Positions 35,568 to 44,505 of a stretch of DNA of 64,000 nt are shown here, in pieces. Made by a program: the position numbers and the translations under genes. The notes below the pieces were generated by a model that worked only from the letters and a program-made list of their open reading frames with translations, ran no database searches and was not told the DNA's origin. Each line of letters starts with the position of its first letter. Within the stretch, counting starts at the first letter, position 1. Source of the stretch: Candidatus Flexicrinis affinis (GTDB lineage Bacteria > Chloroflexota > Anaerolineae > Aggregatilineales > Phototrophicaceae). The stretch is from positions 248,001-312,000 of the forward strand of contig JADJWE010000004.1 of the NCBI GenBank assembly GCA_016716525.1. The letters run 5' to 3'.

Positions 35568-37439
35568 ATGAGACTTCGGGAGATGACGATGCGCTGGCGG
35601 ATCGCAATACTCGGGCTGCTGCTCACGACCGGGCTGGCATTGGCGCAAGGCGACTCGCCGCCGATCACGCCGCAGACGGCGGGCAGCGTTCAGCCGCTGG
35701 CGATGCTCGGCAACGGCGAGGCCAACGACCTCGCGCTCAGTCCGAATGGCAAACTGCTGGCGGTCGCCACATCGGTCGGCGTGCTGTACACCGAGACGCG
35801 CGCGCCCGAAGCGACGCAGCGCCTTGAAGGCGCGCCGTTCTACGCCATGCGAATCGCCATGAGTCCGGACGGCGCGCAGATCGCCGCAGGCGCGACCGAC
35901 TTCGCGCTGCGCATCTGGGACTTGCCCTCCGGCAAGCTGGTCGCAGAGCGATACGATCACGGCGGAACGGTCAACGCGCTGTCCTACAGCCTTGACGGGC
36001 AGTGGCTGGCGACCGCCGGCGGCGAAGCCGGGGTCATCGTGTGGAGCGTCGAGTCGCTTGAGCCGGTGCGCACGATTCGCGCCAGCGGCGAAGCCATCCG
36101 CGCGTTGGCTTACAGCCCCGATGGACGACTCATCGCCACCGCCGGCAACCTGCCTGCGATCACCGTGTGGGACGCCGAGACGGGCGAGGTCGTGCGCGAA
36201 TTCCGGCCTGCGCAAGGTGCGGTCGACACGCTCGCGTTCCTGCCCAACGGTCTGCTGGTCAGCGGCGGCGAGTTCGGCGCGGTGCAAGTGTGGAACGTCG
36301 AGACAGGCGAACAGGCGGGCGGCTATCAGAACGACGATCGGCCGATCTGGGACATGGCCGTGCGCGACGACGGCCTGCTGGTGACCGTCGGCGGCGATGA
36401 GCTCCTTCGCGTGCACGTCCCGTTAAGCGGCGAACTACAGAGCGAGATCGTTAACATGCCGCGTCATCCGCTGCGCGCCGTCGCTGTGTCCGGTACGCTG
36501 TACGCCACCGCCAGCGCGCAAGACGTCAGCTTATGGGACAGCTCGGCCGGTACACGCGTCGGGCGGATTCGCATGCCCGACAAGACCGAGGCCGCGGTCT
36601 TCAGCCCGGACGGCGCGACCCTCGCGGTCGGCTGCACCGACGGCGTGATCGAGTTCTGGGATGTCGCCGCGCGCACATTGCGCTCGACGGTCGATCTGGA
36701 GCGCGGCAGTGTCATGTTCGTGTTGTACCGGAGTGAGGACGAGGTCGTCGCCGCGGCTGAGGACGGAACGCTGGTGGTGGTCAACCCGCTTACCGGCGAT
36801 CGGCGTGACATTCCCGCCCACGAGGCACGTGTCTCCGGTCTAGGCAGCCTAGACGGCGATCGCGACATTGTCGTTTCGACGGCCATCGACGGCACGCTGC
36901 GCTTTACCGACGTCGCCGGGGGCATGAGCGTCGAGCGCGAACGCCGCGACACAATCGCCTTTACGGCAATGGCAATAACCGGCGCGCCGGGCGTCGTGGC
37001 ACTGGGGACAAACGACGGGTATGTGACCGTGGCGCGTATCGCCGAACGCCGCCTGCGCCCTGATCCAGACCGCTTCCTGCTGGGCGGTGAGGCGGTGGCG
37101 CTGGCATTGGCCATTTCACCGGACGGGCGCGCTTTGGCCATCGGATCGAACGACAGCGCCCTGCGCGTATTCAGCGTAGCGAACCTGCAAAGCCCGCCGC
37201 GCGTGCTTACGTCGTTCTTCGGGCCGATCACCGGGATCGCATTCTCGCCGGACGGCGGGCTGATGGCTGTGACCAGTCAGGACAACCTCGTGCGCTTGAT
37301 CCCAGCGGACGGCAGCGTTGTGTTGTTTGAGGGCACGGCACATGTCGCTCCGACGCTGCGGCCGACCTTCAGCCCGGATGCCCGTCTGCTGGCGACCACC
37401 GGCGAGGATGGGGTCACGTGGTTGTGGGGAGCGCCGTAG
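35568..37439 (+). CDS. Secreted WD40 beta-propeller protein
   Basis: A 623-residue protein with a signal peptide (MRWRIAILGLLLTTGLALAQ) and roughly fourteen WD40-like blades, enough for two seven-bladed propellers. Clear blade signatures are LALSPNGKLLAVATSVGVLY, IAAGATDFALRIWDLPSGKL, LAVGCTDGVIEFWDVAARTL and IAFSPDGGLMAVTSQDNLVR. It is a binding scaffold outside the membrane, with no catalytic motif. Alternative start sites: ATG 35568 or the second ATG at 35586 just before the signal. A TAGAAT sequence 27 bases before the start may be its -10 box. It stands alone. Confidence 0.85.
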   Translation: MRLREMTMRWRIAILGLLLTTGLALAQGDSPPITPQTAGSVQPLAMLGNGEANDLALSPNGKLLAVATSVGVLYTETRAPEATQRLEGAPFYAMRIAMSPDGAQIAAGATDFALRIWDLPSGKLVAERYDHGGTVNALSYSLDGQWLATAGGEAGVIVWSVESLEPVRTIRASGEAIRALAYSPDGRLIATAGNLPAITVWDAETGEVVREFRPAQGAVDTLAFLPNGLLVSGGEFGAVQVWNVETGEQAGGYQNDDRPIWDMAVRDDGLLVTVGGDELLRVHVPLSGELQSEIVNMPRHPLRAVAVSGTLYATASAQDVSLWDSSAGTRVGRIRMPDKTEAAVFSPDGATLAVGCTDGVIEFWDVAARTLRSTVDLERGSVMFVLYRSEDEVVAAAEDGTLVVVNPLTGDRRDIPAHEARVSGLGSLDGDRDIVVSTAIDGTLRFTDVAGGMSVERERRDTIAFTAMAITGAPGVVALGTNDGYVTVARIAERRLRPDPDRFLLGGEAVALALAISPDGRALAIGSNDSALRVFSVANLQSPPRVLTSFFGPITGIAFSPDGGLMAVTSQDNLVRLIPADGSVVLFEGTAHVAPTLRPTFSPDARLLATTGEDGVTWLWGAP

Positions 37440-37475
37440 CGGAAGGTGACGTTTCGGCCTAAATCGACCTCTCGA

Positions 37476-37491
37476 TGTGACTTGCGTCACG
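37476..37491 (+). promoter_or_regulatory. CRP/FNR-type operator
   Basis: TGTGACTTGCGTCACG matches the CRP-family dyad TGTGA-N6-TCACA at nine of ten positions. It lies about 117 bases before the SnoaL-like gene and 37 bases after the stop of the WD40 gene. The DUF2249 partner gene suggests control by a CRP/FNR regulator, perhaps of oxygen or nitrogen oxide status, but no such regulator is encoded in the window. Confidence 0.5.
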
Positions 37492-37607
37492 TCATGGATT
37501 CGTCCTGTGCTGCATTCTAGAGTCCGGGGATACGTCTCGACCGATCGAGACGGTGTCCTCCTTTGCTGGTCGACAAATCCGGATGTGTGAAGCTGAACGG
37601 GTATCGC

Positions 37608-37994
37608 ATGGACTCACTGGCGCTCGAACACTTCAGCCACTGGATGGAATCGTACGGCAGAGCCAGCGAGCAAAACGATCCGTCTGCCTCGGCAGATCTC
37701 TTTACTCGGGATGCCCGTTATTTCGAGAGTCCGTTCGATGACCCGATTGTAGGGCGAGAGGCCATCTATACGTATTGGCTTCGGGGTGCGCGGTCTTTGA
37801 AGGACAAAGAGACGGCGTTCGAGATTCTGGCGGTCACAGGCATGCTGGGGATTGCGCGCTGGACGGCGAAGTTCACCATCATCGAATCGAACAAACGCAT
37901 CGCGCTGGACTGTCTGTTCGCTGTCGAATTCAGCGAGAACGGGCTGTGCCAGACGTTTCGTGAATGGTGGCATGCTGCGCCGGCTTCTGTCTAG
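37608..37994 (+). CDS. SnoaL/NTF2-like protein
   Basis: A 128-residue protein with an NTF2-like alpha+beta cone fold: FSHWMESYGRASEQNDPSAS (first helix), SADLFTRDARYFESPFDDPI and VGREAIYTYWLRGARSLKD, then strands with GIARWTAKFTIIESNKRIAL and LFAVEFSENGLCQTFREWWH. Such proteins bind small ligands or act as isomerases; the residues needed for catalysis are not determinable. I choose ATG 37608; a longer start at 37563 also reads. It begins 21 bases before the DUF2249 gene, so they are likely co-transcribed. Confidence 0.8.
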   Translation: MDSLALEHFSHWMESYGRASEQNDPSASADLFTRDARYFESPFDDPIVGREAIYTYWLRGARSLKDKETAFEILAVTGMLGIARWTAKFTIIESNKRIALDCLFAVEFSENGLCQTFREWWHAAPASV

Positions 37995-38015
37995 TTCAAC
38001 TCAGGAACACGCCAA

Positions 38016-38546
38016 ATGAACACACTCGATGTTCGAGACCTTACATGTAGTCAACGCCACACTCTGATCTTCACCACGTTTGAGAGATTGGCCGCTGGTG
38101 AAGGATTCGAGTTCGTCAACGACCACAGACCCACACCGCTGTACAGGCAGTTCTGCCAACGGTATCCCGATCAGTTCAGTTGGGAATACCGTGAGGAAGG
38201 GCCGGACGTATGGCGTATGGTGATTCGGCGCATCGCACAAGGGGATTCGACTCGTTTCGAGCCGGATGCCAGTCTTCGTATTCTTGCCAGCACAGAAGGA
38301 AACGACATGAAAGTTGTTGATGTACGCGAAATCATCCCGCGTGAACGTCACCCGCTTATCTTCCAGACACTCGACTCGTTGGCACCTGACGAGCAACTCG
38401 AACTGGTTAACGACCACGATCCCAAGCCGCTGTACTACCAGCTCATGCACGAGCGCACCGGCCAGTTTACGTGGGCGTACCTCGAAGAAGGGCCGATGGT
38501 TTGGCGCGTCGCCATTGGGCGGCAAACGACGCCAGAGAACGGCTGA
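38016..38546 (+). CDS. Protein with two DUF2249 domains
   Basis: The 176-residue protein is a tandem duplication: residues 1-75 (LDVRDLTCSQRHTLIFTTFE, FVNDHRPTPLYRQF) and residues 95-170 (VVDVREIIPRERHPLIFQTL, LVNDHDPKPLYYQL). Both halves carry the DUF2249 NDH-x-P-x-PLYxQ signature and the closing EEGP.VWR. DUF2249 occurs alone or fused to hemerythrin- and metal-type domains, often near genes of nitrogen-oxide and anaerobic metabolism; its activity is unproven. Preceded by an AGGAA ribosome site, it is downstream of a CRP/FNR-like site. Confidence 0.85.
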   Translation: MNTLDVRDLTCSQRHTLIFTTFERLAAGEGFEFVNDHRPTPLYRQFCQRYPDQFSWEYREEGPDVWRMVIRRIAQGDSTRFEPDASLRILASTEGNDMKVVDVREIIPRERHPLIFQTLDSLAPDEQLELVNDHDPKPLYYQLMHERTGQFTWAYLEEGPMVWRVAIGRQTTPENG

Positions 38547-38650
38547 AGTCAGCGCGCGTGATACACAACCAGTCCCTGGCAGAAGCTGGGAATATGCGCG
38601 ATGAAGTAGGGACAGTGCGCTGACCGGCGTAGGTCGAGGCTTGAGCGAAG

Positions 38651-38838
38651 GTCGACCCGCCGGGTCGCCCCTTCAACGCCTGTGCGGGGTCTCTCGGCCA
38701 CGGCACTGCCGTGTCCCTACCAGAATCCGGAAATCCCGCGAAGTGGTAAGTACAGCGCGTGCGCTGTCTGACGCGATATGAGGTCGGTTACGCGCCGGCC
38801 TATCCCTCAGCACTCAGCGCTTTCCACTCATCACTGCC
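38651..38838. repeat. Composite intergenic repeat block between convergent genes
   Basis: The 293-base gap includes a palindrome of the GTCGACCCGCCGGGTCGCC type (38651-38671), one of the GGCCACGGCA-CTGCCGTGTCC type (38696-38716), and at 38802-38838 five heptamers that read in minus-strand sense GAGTGGA, AAGCGCT, GAGTGCT, GAGGGAT. The array ends one base before the xpt stop codon. Confidence 0.65.
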
Positions 38839-38839
38839 T

Positions 38840-39415
38840 CTAGGCCATGACGATCTTGCCGTCGTCCATGCTGGTGATCGTGATGAGCGAATAGATCGGA
38901 ATGTCGAACCCCTGCTGCTGCATGTACGCGCGGCCGGACTCGAACGATTTCTCGACCACTACACCCGCACCGACCAGATTGGCGTGCGCGCTGCGTACCA
39001 TGCGCGCCAGCGCCGCGAGGGTCTTCCCGCTGGCGAGGAAGTCGTCGATGATCAGCACGTTCTCGTCTGCGTGCAGGAACTCGGCGGCGACCAGCAGGTT
39101 GACCTGCGCGCCTTTGGTGTGGCTGGGGGCCGTTTCAAGGTAGACCGGGCCGGCCATTGTGATCGGCTTGAGCTTGCGCGCGTACACGACCGGCACGTCC
39201 AGCGCATAGCCGGCCGTCAATGCCGGGCAAATGCCGCTGATCTCGGCGGTCAGGATGCGGTGGATGGTCACGCCGTGGAACATCGCGGCCAGCGCCTCGC
39301 CCATCGCGAACATCAGCTTGGGATCGATCTGGTGGTTGAGGATGCTGTCGATTTTGAGGATGCCGCTGCCGAGATTCTGGCCCTCCGCGGCGATTCGGTC
39401 TTTAAGCGCCTGCAT
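38840..39415 (-). CDS. xpt: Xanthine phosphoribosyltransferase
   Basis: A 191-residue type I phosphoribosyltransferase. The PRPP-binding motif is VLIIDDFLASGKTLAALARM; upstream are FAMGEALAAMFHG and VPVVYARKLKPITMAG, both typical of Xpt rather than of Hpt or Gpt. It makes xanthosine monophosphate from xanthine and PRPP, salvaging purines in the cytosol. Its start overlaps the end of the EthD-like gene by 14 bases, so the pair is translated together. I saw no purine riboswitch upstream. Confidence 0.93.
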   Translation of the reverse strand: MQALKDRIAAEGQNLGSGILKIDSILNHQIDPKLMFAMGEALAAMFHGVTIHRILTAEISGICPALTAGYALDVPVVYARKLKPITMAGPVYLETAPSHTKGAQVNLLVAAEFLHADENVLIIDDFLASGKTLAALARMVRSAHANLVGAGVVVEKSFESGRAYMQQQGFDIPIYSLITITSMDDGKIVMA

Positions 39416-39752
39416 GTCCGGATGTCTCTCCTGTGGGGGTCGCGCCCCCTGCTTCCTCGTAAACGTCCGCGAACATCACGTCAAAGCTGCCAGCAGGCAG
39501 CGACGTCAGCTCGCGTCCGGCCTCTTGCCCGCGCGGCGAACGCAGCGACTCGTTCATGCGGGCCTGATCCTCGAAATACACCTCCAACAGCCGGTAGAAC
39601 GGCGACGGCCCGGTGGGGCTGCCGACGACGGAGTTGACCTGACGGCGTGTCACGTCGGGCATACGCTCGATCAGGGCCAGCAGGTTGTTGTAGGTGTCTT
39701 CGAATCGCGCGAGGTCGGTCGGCTGACGGAACAGGATGATCAGTTTCATCAT
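39402..39752 (-). CDS. EthD-like small protein
   Basis: A 116-residue ferredoxin-like alpha+beta-barrel protein of the EthD group: MMKLIILFRQPTDLARFEDT at the start, then ARMNESLRSPRGQEAGRELT, the family's typical 'SP..Q' turn, and GSFDVMFADVYEE at the C terminus. EthD proteins are found with oxidative degradation systems but the biochemical role is unclear. A longer frame upstream (to 39986) is unlikely; ATG 39752 gives the normal family length. It lies directly upstream of xpt. Confidence 0.75.
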   Translation of the reverse strand: MMKLIILFRQPTDLARFEDTYNNLLALIERMPDVTRRQVNSVVGSPTGPSPFYRLLEVYFEDQARMNESLRSPRGQEAGRELTSLPAGSFDVMFADVYEEAGGATPTGETSGHAGA

Positions 39753-39897
39753 CGGCGCGGAACCTTGACGCAGTGCGGGCAGATTGGCGTGATTATAGGC
39801 CATCGTCCCCAAGTTCTCATCCCCAAACCGCGTTTTCCACCGGCTGATCGGCGGACTGCCGGCGTGTAGCCCGCGACGACACGACGGTGGAACTTTT

Positions 39898-39925
39898 TTG
39901 ACACGACTGTCGTCTATGCTATGTA
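39898..39925 (+). promoter_or_regulatory. Candidate sigma-70 promoter of the SIMPL gene
   Basis: TTGACA at 39898-39903, then 16 bases, then TATGTA at 39920-39925 preceded by TGC, giving an extended -10. It lies 50 bases before the ATG at 39975. A short hairpin GGCGCA/TGCGCC lies in the expected 5' leader at about 39930-39946. This is the best consensus promoter in the window. Confidence 0.6.
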
Positions 39926-39974
39926 CGAAGGCGCAGGTTCTTGCGCCCGTTACCCATTTGGAGGAGATACTGCT

Positions 39975-40688
39975 ATGCAGCGTCACATCAAGTCGATTGC
40001 GTTGTTCGGGTTGCTGATCGCGCTGGTCAGTGCATTTGTCGCGCCGGTCGCGGCGCAGGATATGCCCGCCAACACGATCACGGTCTTCGGTTCGGCCGAG
40101 GCCGCCGGCACGCCCGATCAGGCCACGCTGGAACTCGGCGTGGACACCTTTACCACCTCGGTCAGCGAAGCCTTCGACGCCTCGAACGAGACCGTCCGCA
40201 CCATCGTTGCGGAGATCGTCGCACTCGGCGTCGCCGAAGAGGACATCCAGACCGCCAACCTAAGCGTCTACTCTACGACCCGCTATACACCCGAAACCGG
40301 CGATCAGCAGGGCTATCAGGTGAGCAACACCGTGCGCGTGCTGGTCCGCAACGTCGATCTGGTCGACGACATCATCAACACCGGCATCGAAAACGGCGCG
40401 ACCAGCCTGTACGGCCTGTACTTCAGCGTCAGCGATCCGGCCCCGCTCGAGACGATCGCCCGTGAAGGTGCCGTCGCTCAGGCCCGCGCCCGCGCCGAAG
40501 CACTCGCCAGCTTGCTCGGCGTGCAGCTCGGCGAGGTCGTCTCGGTCCGTGAGGATTTCGGCGGCAGCGTGCCCGTGTTCTACGCGGGCATGGAGCGCGC
40601 GCAGGGCGGCGGCGGTGGCGCCTACGTCGCTCCCGGTCAAACCAGCGTCACCGTCAACGTCACTCTGACCTTTGAACTCGTGCGGTAA
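39975..40688 (+). CDS. SIMPL-domain (DUF541) secreted protein
   Basis: A 237-residue protein with a signal peptide (KSIALFGLLIALVSAFVAPV) and a SIMPL domain: ITVFGSAEAAGTPDQATLEL at its start, then VLVRNVDLVDDIINTGIENG and ATSLYGLYFSVSDPAPLETI, which end in EALASLLGVQLGEVVSVRED. The domain's role is unknown; family members are periplasmic or cell-surface proteins, some linked to oxidative stress. The ATG is preceded by GGAGGAG at eight bases. It is divergent from the xpt pair and is closed by a strong hairpin. Confidence 0.9.
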   Translation: MQRHIKSIALFGLLIALVSAFVAPVAAQDMPANTITVFGSAEAAGTPDQATLELGVDTFTTSVSEAFDASNETVRTIVAEIVALGVAEEDIQTANLSVYSTTRYTPETGDQQGYQVSNTVRVLVRNVDLVDDIINTGIENGATSLYGLYFSVSDPAPLETIAREGAVAQARARAEALASLLGVQLGEVVSVREDFGGSVPVFYAGMERAQGGGGGAYVAPGQTSVTVNVTLTFELVR

Positions 40689-40709
40689 GCGCGACACACT
40701 TCCCACACG

Positions 40710-40744
40710 ACACAGGGCGGCCATTCGGTCGCCCTGTGTGATTC
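40710..40744 (+). terminator. Strong hairpin terminator candidate after the SIMPL gene
   Basis: ACACAGGGCG (40710-40719) pairs perfectly with CGCCCTGTGT (40730-40739), with GCC/GGT extending the stem to thirteen pairs around an ATTC loop. It is 22 bases past the stop and is followed by GATTCT, a weak T run. Confidence 0.65.
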
Positions 40745-40750
40745 TACGTT

Positions 40751-40880
40751 GGGGCGCTGCCCCAAGCCCTGCCAGAAGGCTTACGCCCTCTGGACTCCCA
40801 TTCCGCGAACATGAGGCGCATGCGCCTCATGTTCGCAGCAGCGGGGTCAAGGGGTGCAAACCCCTTGTGGAGGTGCGGAG
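40751..40880 (+). repeat. F-type element with 32-bp central palindrome
   Basis: It opens with TTGGGGC-GCT-GCCCCAA and closes with GGGGTGCAAACCCC. Between them is a perfect 32-bp palindrome at 40805-40836 centred on GCGCATGCGC. The ends match the element at 45661-45783, but the central palindrome has a different sequence there. It sits in the convergent gap between the SIMPL and SDR genes. Confidence 0.75.
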
Positions 40881-40894
40881 GCGAAGCCTCTGCT

Positions 40895-41608
40895 TCACAG
40901 CTGCGAGACCGCCGGCGGCAGTGGGGTCCGGCCGGCGGCGCGGGTGAGCGTGTAGCCGCCGTCCAACGTCAGCCGCGCGCCGGTGATGCTGCGCGCAGCG
41001 CTCGACAGCAGGAACGCGCACGCCCCGGCGATCTCGTCCGCTTCGATGAGGCGGCCGGTCGGCGTACCAGCGACCAGATGTGCATGGTCGGCCGGATCGT
41101 TCGACAGAGCCGCCGCGTCCAATTCGGTCCAGCCCAACTCAATCAGGTTCACGGTGATTCCGTGCGGCCCCAGATCGACGGCGGCCATCTGCGCGGTGGC
41201 GCGCAGCGCAGCCAACGACGTGCCCAGCGCCGACAGCTCGGCGAGCGGTAGGTCGGCGGCGACTGATGACAGCAGCACGATTCGCCCGGCCCGCCGGTGC
41301 GCAATCATGGACTTGGCGGCGGCCTGCATGATCCACACGGCGCGCTCGTAGTTCAGCCCAATCGCTTCGTCCCAGTCTGCGTCGCTGGTTTCGAGAAACG
41401 GCGCGGGGCGAACGGCCTCGGGCGCGACGATCAGCGCATCGAACGGGTCGAGACCGGCAACCGCCGCGCGGATCGCCTCGGGGTCGGCGGCCGGTACGTG
41501 CAGCGGATGCACATGCGCGCCGTACGCGTCGAAGTAGGTGGCCAGTTCCTCGGCGAGGGTCGCGCCACCTCCGACAATGACGATGTGTTTGCCGTTCAAG
41601 TCGATCAT
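40895..41608 (-). CDS. SDR-family protein lacking the catalytic Tyr-Lys pair
   Basis: A 237-residue short-chain dehydrogenase/reductase-like protein. The nucleotide-binding start is HIVIVGGGATLAEELATYFD instead of the usual TGxxxGIG. The catalytic Ser region is RIVLLSSVAADLPLAELSAL, but the Y-x-x-x-K that normally follows 13 residues later is replaced by a stretch without Tyr or Lys (LGTSLAALRA). The C-terminal G.T.NLI and RSITGARLTLDGGYTL segments remain. It may still bind NAD(P) but should not work by the standard mechanism. It lies ten bases downstream of a canonical SDR gene on the same strand. Confidence 0.85.
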   Translation of the reverse strand: MIDLNGKHIVIVGGGATLAEELATYFDAYGAHVHPLHVPAADPEAIRAAVAGLDPFDALIVAPEAVRPAPFLETSDADWDEAIGLNYERAVWIMQAAAKSMIAHRRAGRIVLLSSVAADLPLAELSALGTSLAALRATAQMAAVDLGPHGITVNLIELGWTELDAAALSNDPADHAHLVAGTPTGRLIEADEIAGACAFLLSSAARSITGARLTLDGGYTLTRAAGRTPLPPAVSQL

Positions 41609-41618
41609 GGCGCGCCTC

Positions 41619-42407
41619 CTACAACGTGTACTTGCTGATGCCCAACCCGCCGTCCAGCCGCAGATAGGTGCCGGTCACGTAATCGCCGTCGGAACTGGCA
41701 TAGTAGACGGCCGCGCGGCCCATCTCCTCGATCAGTCCGGCGCGCTTCAGCGGGACCGACTGGCGGGTGGCTTCGATGCCCTCCTCGGTCTGCAGTTCCG
41801 GCTGTGGATCGTTCAGTGCCGACTGCACCCAGCCCGGCCCAATGTGATTGACGGTGATGTTGTACGGCGCCAGTTCGAGCGCAAGCGTTCCCACAAACGG
41901 GAACATCGCGCGTTTGGTCGCGCCGTAGACCGGCGTGATCGGGAAGTGCATCGACGCCTGCACCGACGACGTGACGATGATGCGCCCGCCGTCCCCTTGC
42001 CCGATCATCTGCCGGGCGGCGGCCCGGCACACGTACACGTTGCCCTTGAGGTTGACGTCGACGATCGAGCGCAGGTTTTCCGGCGTGATGTCGAGGAAGT
42101 GCTCCCAGCGGATGATCCCGGCGTTGCTGGCGACGATGTCGAGGCGGCCCATTGTGGCCACGGCGTCAGCGAACAGCGCGGCGACTTGCTCCGGCTTCGA
42201 GACGTCGGCGGCGTAGGCGGCCGCGCGCACGCCGCGCGCCTGAATGTCCTCCACGGCGCTCGGCAGCCACTCGGAGCGGATGTCGTTCACGATCACGTCG
42301 GCACCCTCGTCGGCCAGCGCCCGCGCGATACCGCGGCCGATACTGCGCGGATCGCCCGCGCCGGTCACCAGCGCGACCTTGCCGGTCAGGCGTTTCTCAG
42401 TGGACAT
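41619..42407 (-). CDS. SDR-family oxidoreductase
   Basis: A 262-residue classical SDR with all key residues: the cofactor loop VTGAGDPRSIGRGIARALAD, VASNAGIIRWEHFLD with the N-A-G motif, the catalytic Ser in IIVTSSVQASMHFP, then Tyr-x-x-x-Lys in PVYGATKRAMFPFV, and NITVNHIGPGWVQS after it. It ends in YLRLDGGLGISKYTL. Enzymes of this class oxidise sugars, polyols or secondary alcohols with NAD(P). It could take part in a sugar or polyol pathway with the genes up to 46725. Family sure, substrate unknown. Confidence 0.92.
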   Translation of the reverse strand: MSTEKRLTGKVALVTGAGDPRSIGRGIARALADEGADVIVNDIRSEWLPSAVEDIQARGVRAAAYAADVSKPEQVAALFADAVATMGRLDIVASNAGIIRWEHFLDITPENLRSIVDVNLKGNVYVCRAAARQMIGQGDGGRIIVTSSVQASMHFPITPVYGATKRAMFPFVGTLALELAPYNITVNHIGPGWVQSALNDPQPELQTEEGIEATRQSVPLKRAGLIEEMGRAAVYYASSDGDYVTGTYLRLDGGLGISKYTL

Positions 42408-42497
42408 GGTCGGCCTCCTACACCCAGGTGCTCAATGTCGACTTCGTGCGAGTTGCCAAGCGACTCCTGCGGGCAAATGCAGGGGATGGACCACCGT

Positions 42498-43040
42498 TTA
42501 GGGGGTATCTTCGTCCGAGACTGTTCCGTAGACACCCTGTTCGCCAGAGTTGCCGTTGTCGTCCGCCTCGATTGATGTCTCTGGCTCCAACTCGTCCAGC
42601 ACCAGAACCTTGATTCCTTCTACGCGCTTGAAACCGTAGTCATTCGTTAAGAAGGCATCGCAACCCGCAGCGATGGCTGTCGCGATATGAATGGCATCGG
42701 GTGTCCGAAGCGTGTAGTTGGCACGAAGTTCGGCCGCTAGACGCGCGGTGGCGGCAGTGAGTGGTTCCAGGTGAAAACCATTGCTGTCCAAGAACACGGC
42801 CTCATAGCGTTGCGCCAAGTCCTTATCGCCAGCCTTCAACGGCTGGACAAGGACTTCCGCCAAAGTCGTCGTCGCACTGACGCCAGTCATCAGCCCTTTG
42901 TCGACGCTGCGCATGATGTACAACATCCGATCGAAATACACCGGATGCTTCTCGATGAAATAAATGAGCGGCGCGGTGTCAAAACCGAGCCGCCGGATAC
43001 CTCGAAGCGCATCCGGCAGCTTCAAGGACGGTCGTCCCAT
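42498..43040 (-). CDS. PIN-domain ribonuclease toxin
   Basis: A 180-residue PIN protein. Conserved acidic residues are the Asp in LGFDTAPLIYFIEKHP, the Glu in TGVSATTTLAEVLVQPLKAG, the Asp in YTLRTPDAIHIATAIAAGCD and the final Asp in DAFLTNDYGFKRV. It should cut RNA when free of antitoxin. The C-terminal 20 residues after ELEPETSIEADDNG are extra compared with short VapC toxins. Its start overlaps the end of the upstream small gene by 19 bases, the usual antitoxin-first order. Confidence 0.85.
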   Translation of the reverse strand: MGRPSLKLPDALRGIRRLGFDTAPLIYFIEKHPVYFDRMLYIMRSVDKGLMTGVSATTTLAEVLVQPLKAGDKDLAQRYEAVFLDSNGFHLEPLTAATARLAAELRANYTLRTPDAIHIATAIAAGCDAFLTNDYGFKRVEGIKVLVLDELEPETSIEADDNGNSGEQGVYGTVSDEDTP

Positions 43041-43237
43041 TCACGACGCAGCTGATCGACGTAATCCTGTGCGTCGATTCCCTTCCAAATATCTGCGCCC
43101 AATCCTGCCAGCTCAAGAATGCTGTGCTTCCGGGACTCTTCGCCATGTCGGATTGACTCGCTCAACAGCCGAACCAAGTCACGCTGTTCCTGTAGGCTCA
43201 AACCTTTGGCCTGCTGCAAGATGTCTGCAACTGTCAT
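43022..43237 (-). CDS. Antitoxin partner of the PIN toxin
   Basis: A 71-residue helical protein: MTVADILQQAKGLSLQEQRD, then LVRLLSESIRHGEESRKHS, and a C-terminal ADIWKGIDAQDYVDQLRREW resembling the toxin-binding tail of several PIN antitoxins. There is no obvious ribbon-helix-helix or AbrB signature, so its DNA-binding domain is unclear. The genetic arrangement (small gene first, 19-base overlap) is the main evidence. Confidence 0.8.
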   Translation of the reverse strand: MTVADILQQAKGLSLQEQRDLVRLLSESIRHGEESRKHSILELAGLGADIWKGIDAQDYVDQLRREWDDRP

Positions 43238-43339
43238 GGCGTTCTACTCCTCACTGTTCTTTATTGTACTATGTTTAGGCGGGCGCGAAGCTCGATCGAT
43301 GCGAGTTCGCCCCCGACTCCTGACCCCTTCCCCTCATCA

Positions 43340-44380
<1,041 letters not shown>

Positions 44381-44505
44381 AGGTCCAGCCGCCTTGCGGG
44401 AAATGTACGGACATTCTAAAGTATAGATACTTGCCGGGCGCGCGCCAATGACCGCGCGTTCCAGCCGACAGATTTGTTTGAACGAGTGCAAAGGATTGCG
44501 GACTC

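Noticed and set aside
39753..39974. Purine riboswitch upstream of the xpt pair
   Set aside because: I did not see the conserved loop-loop core or a paired P1; the region also serves the divergent SIMPL promoter.
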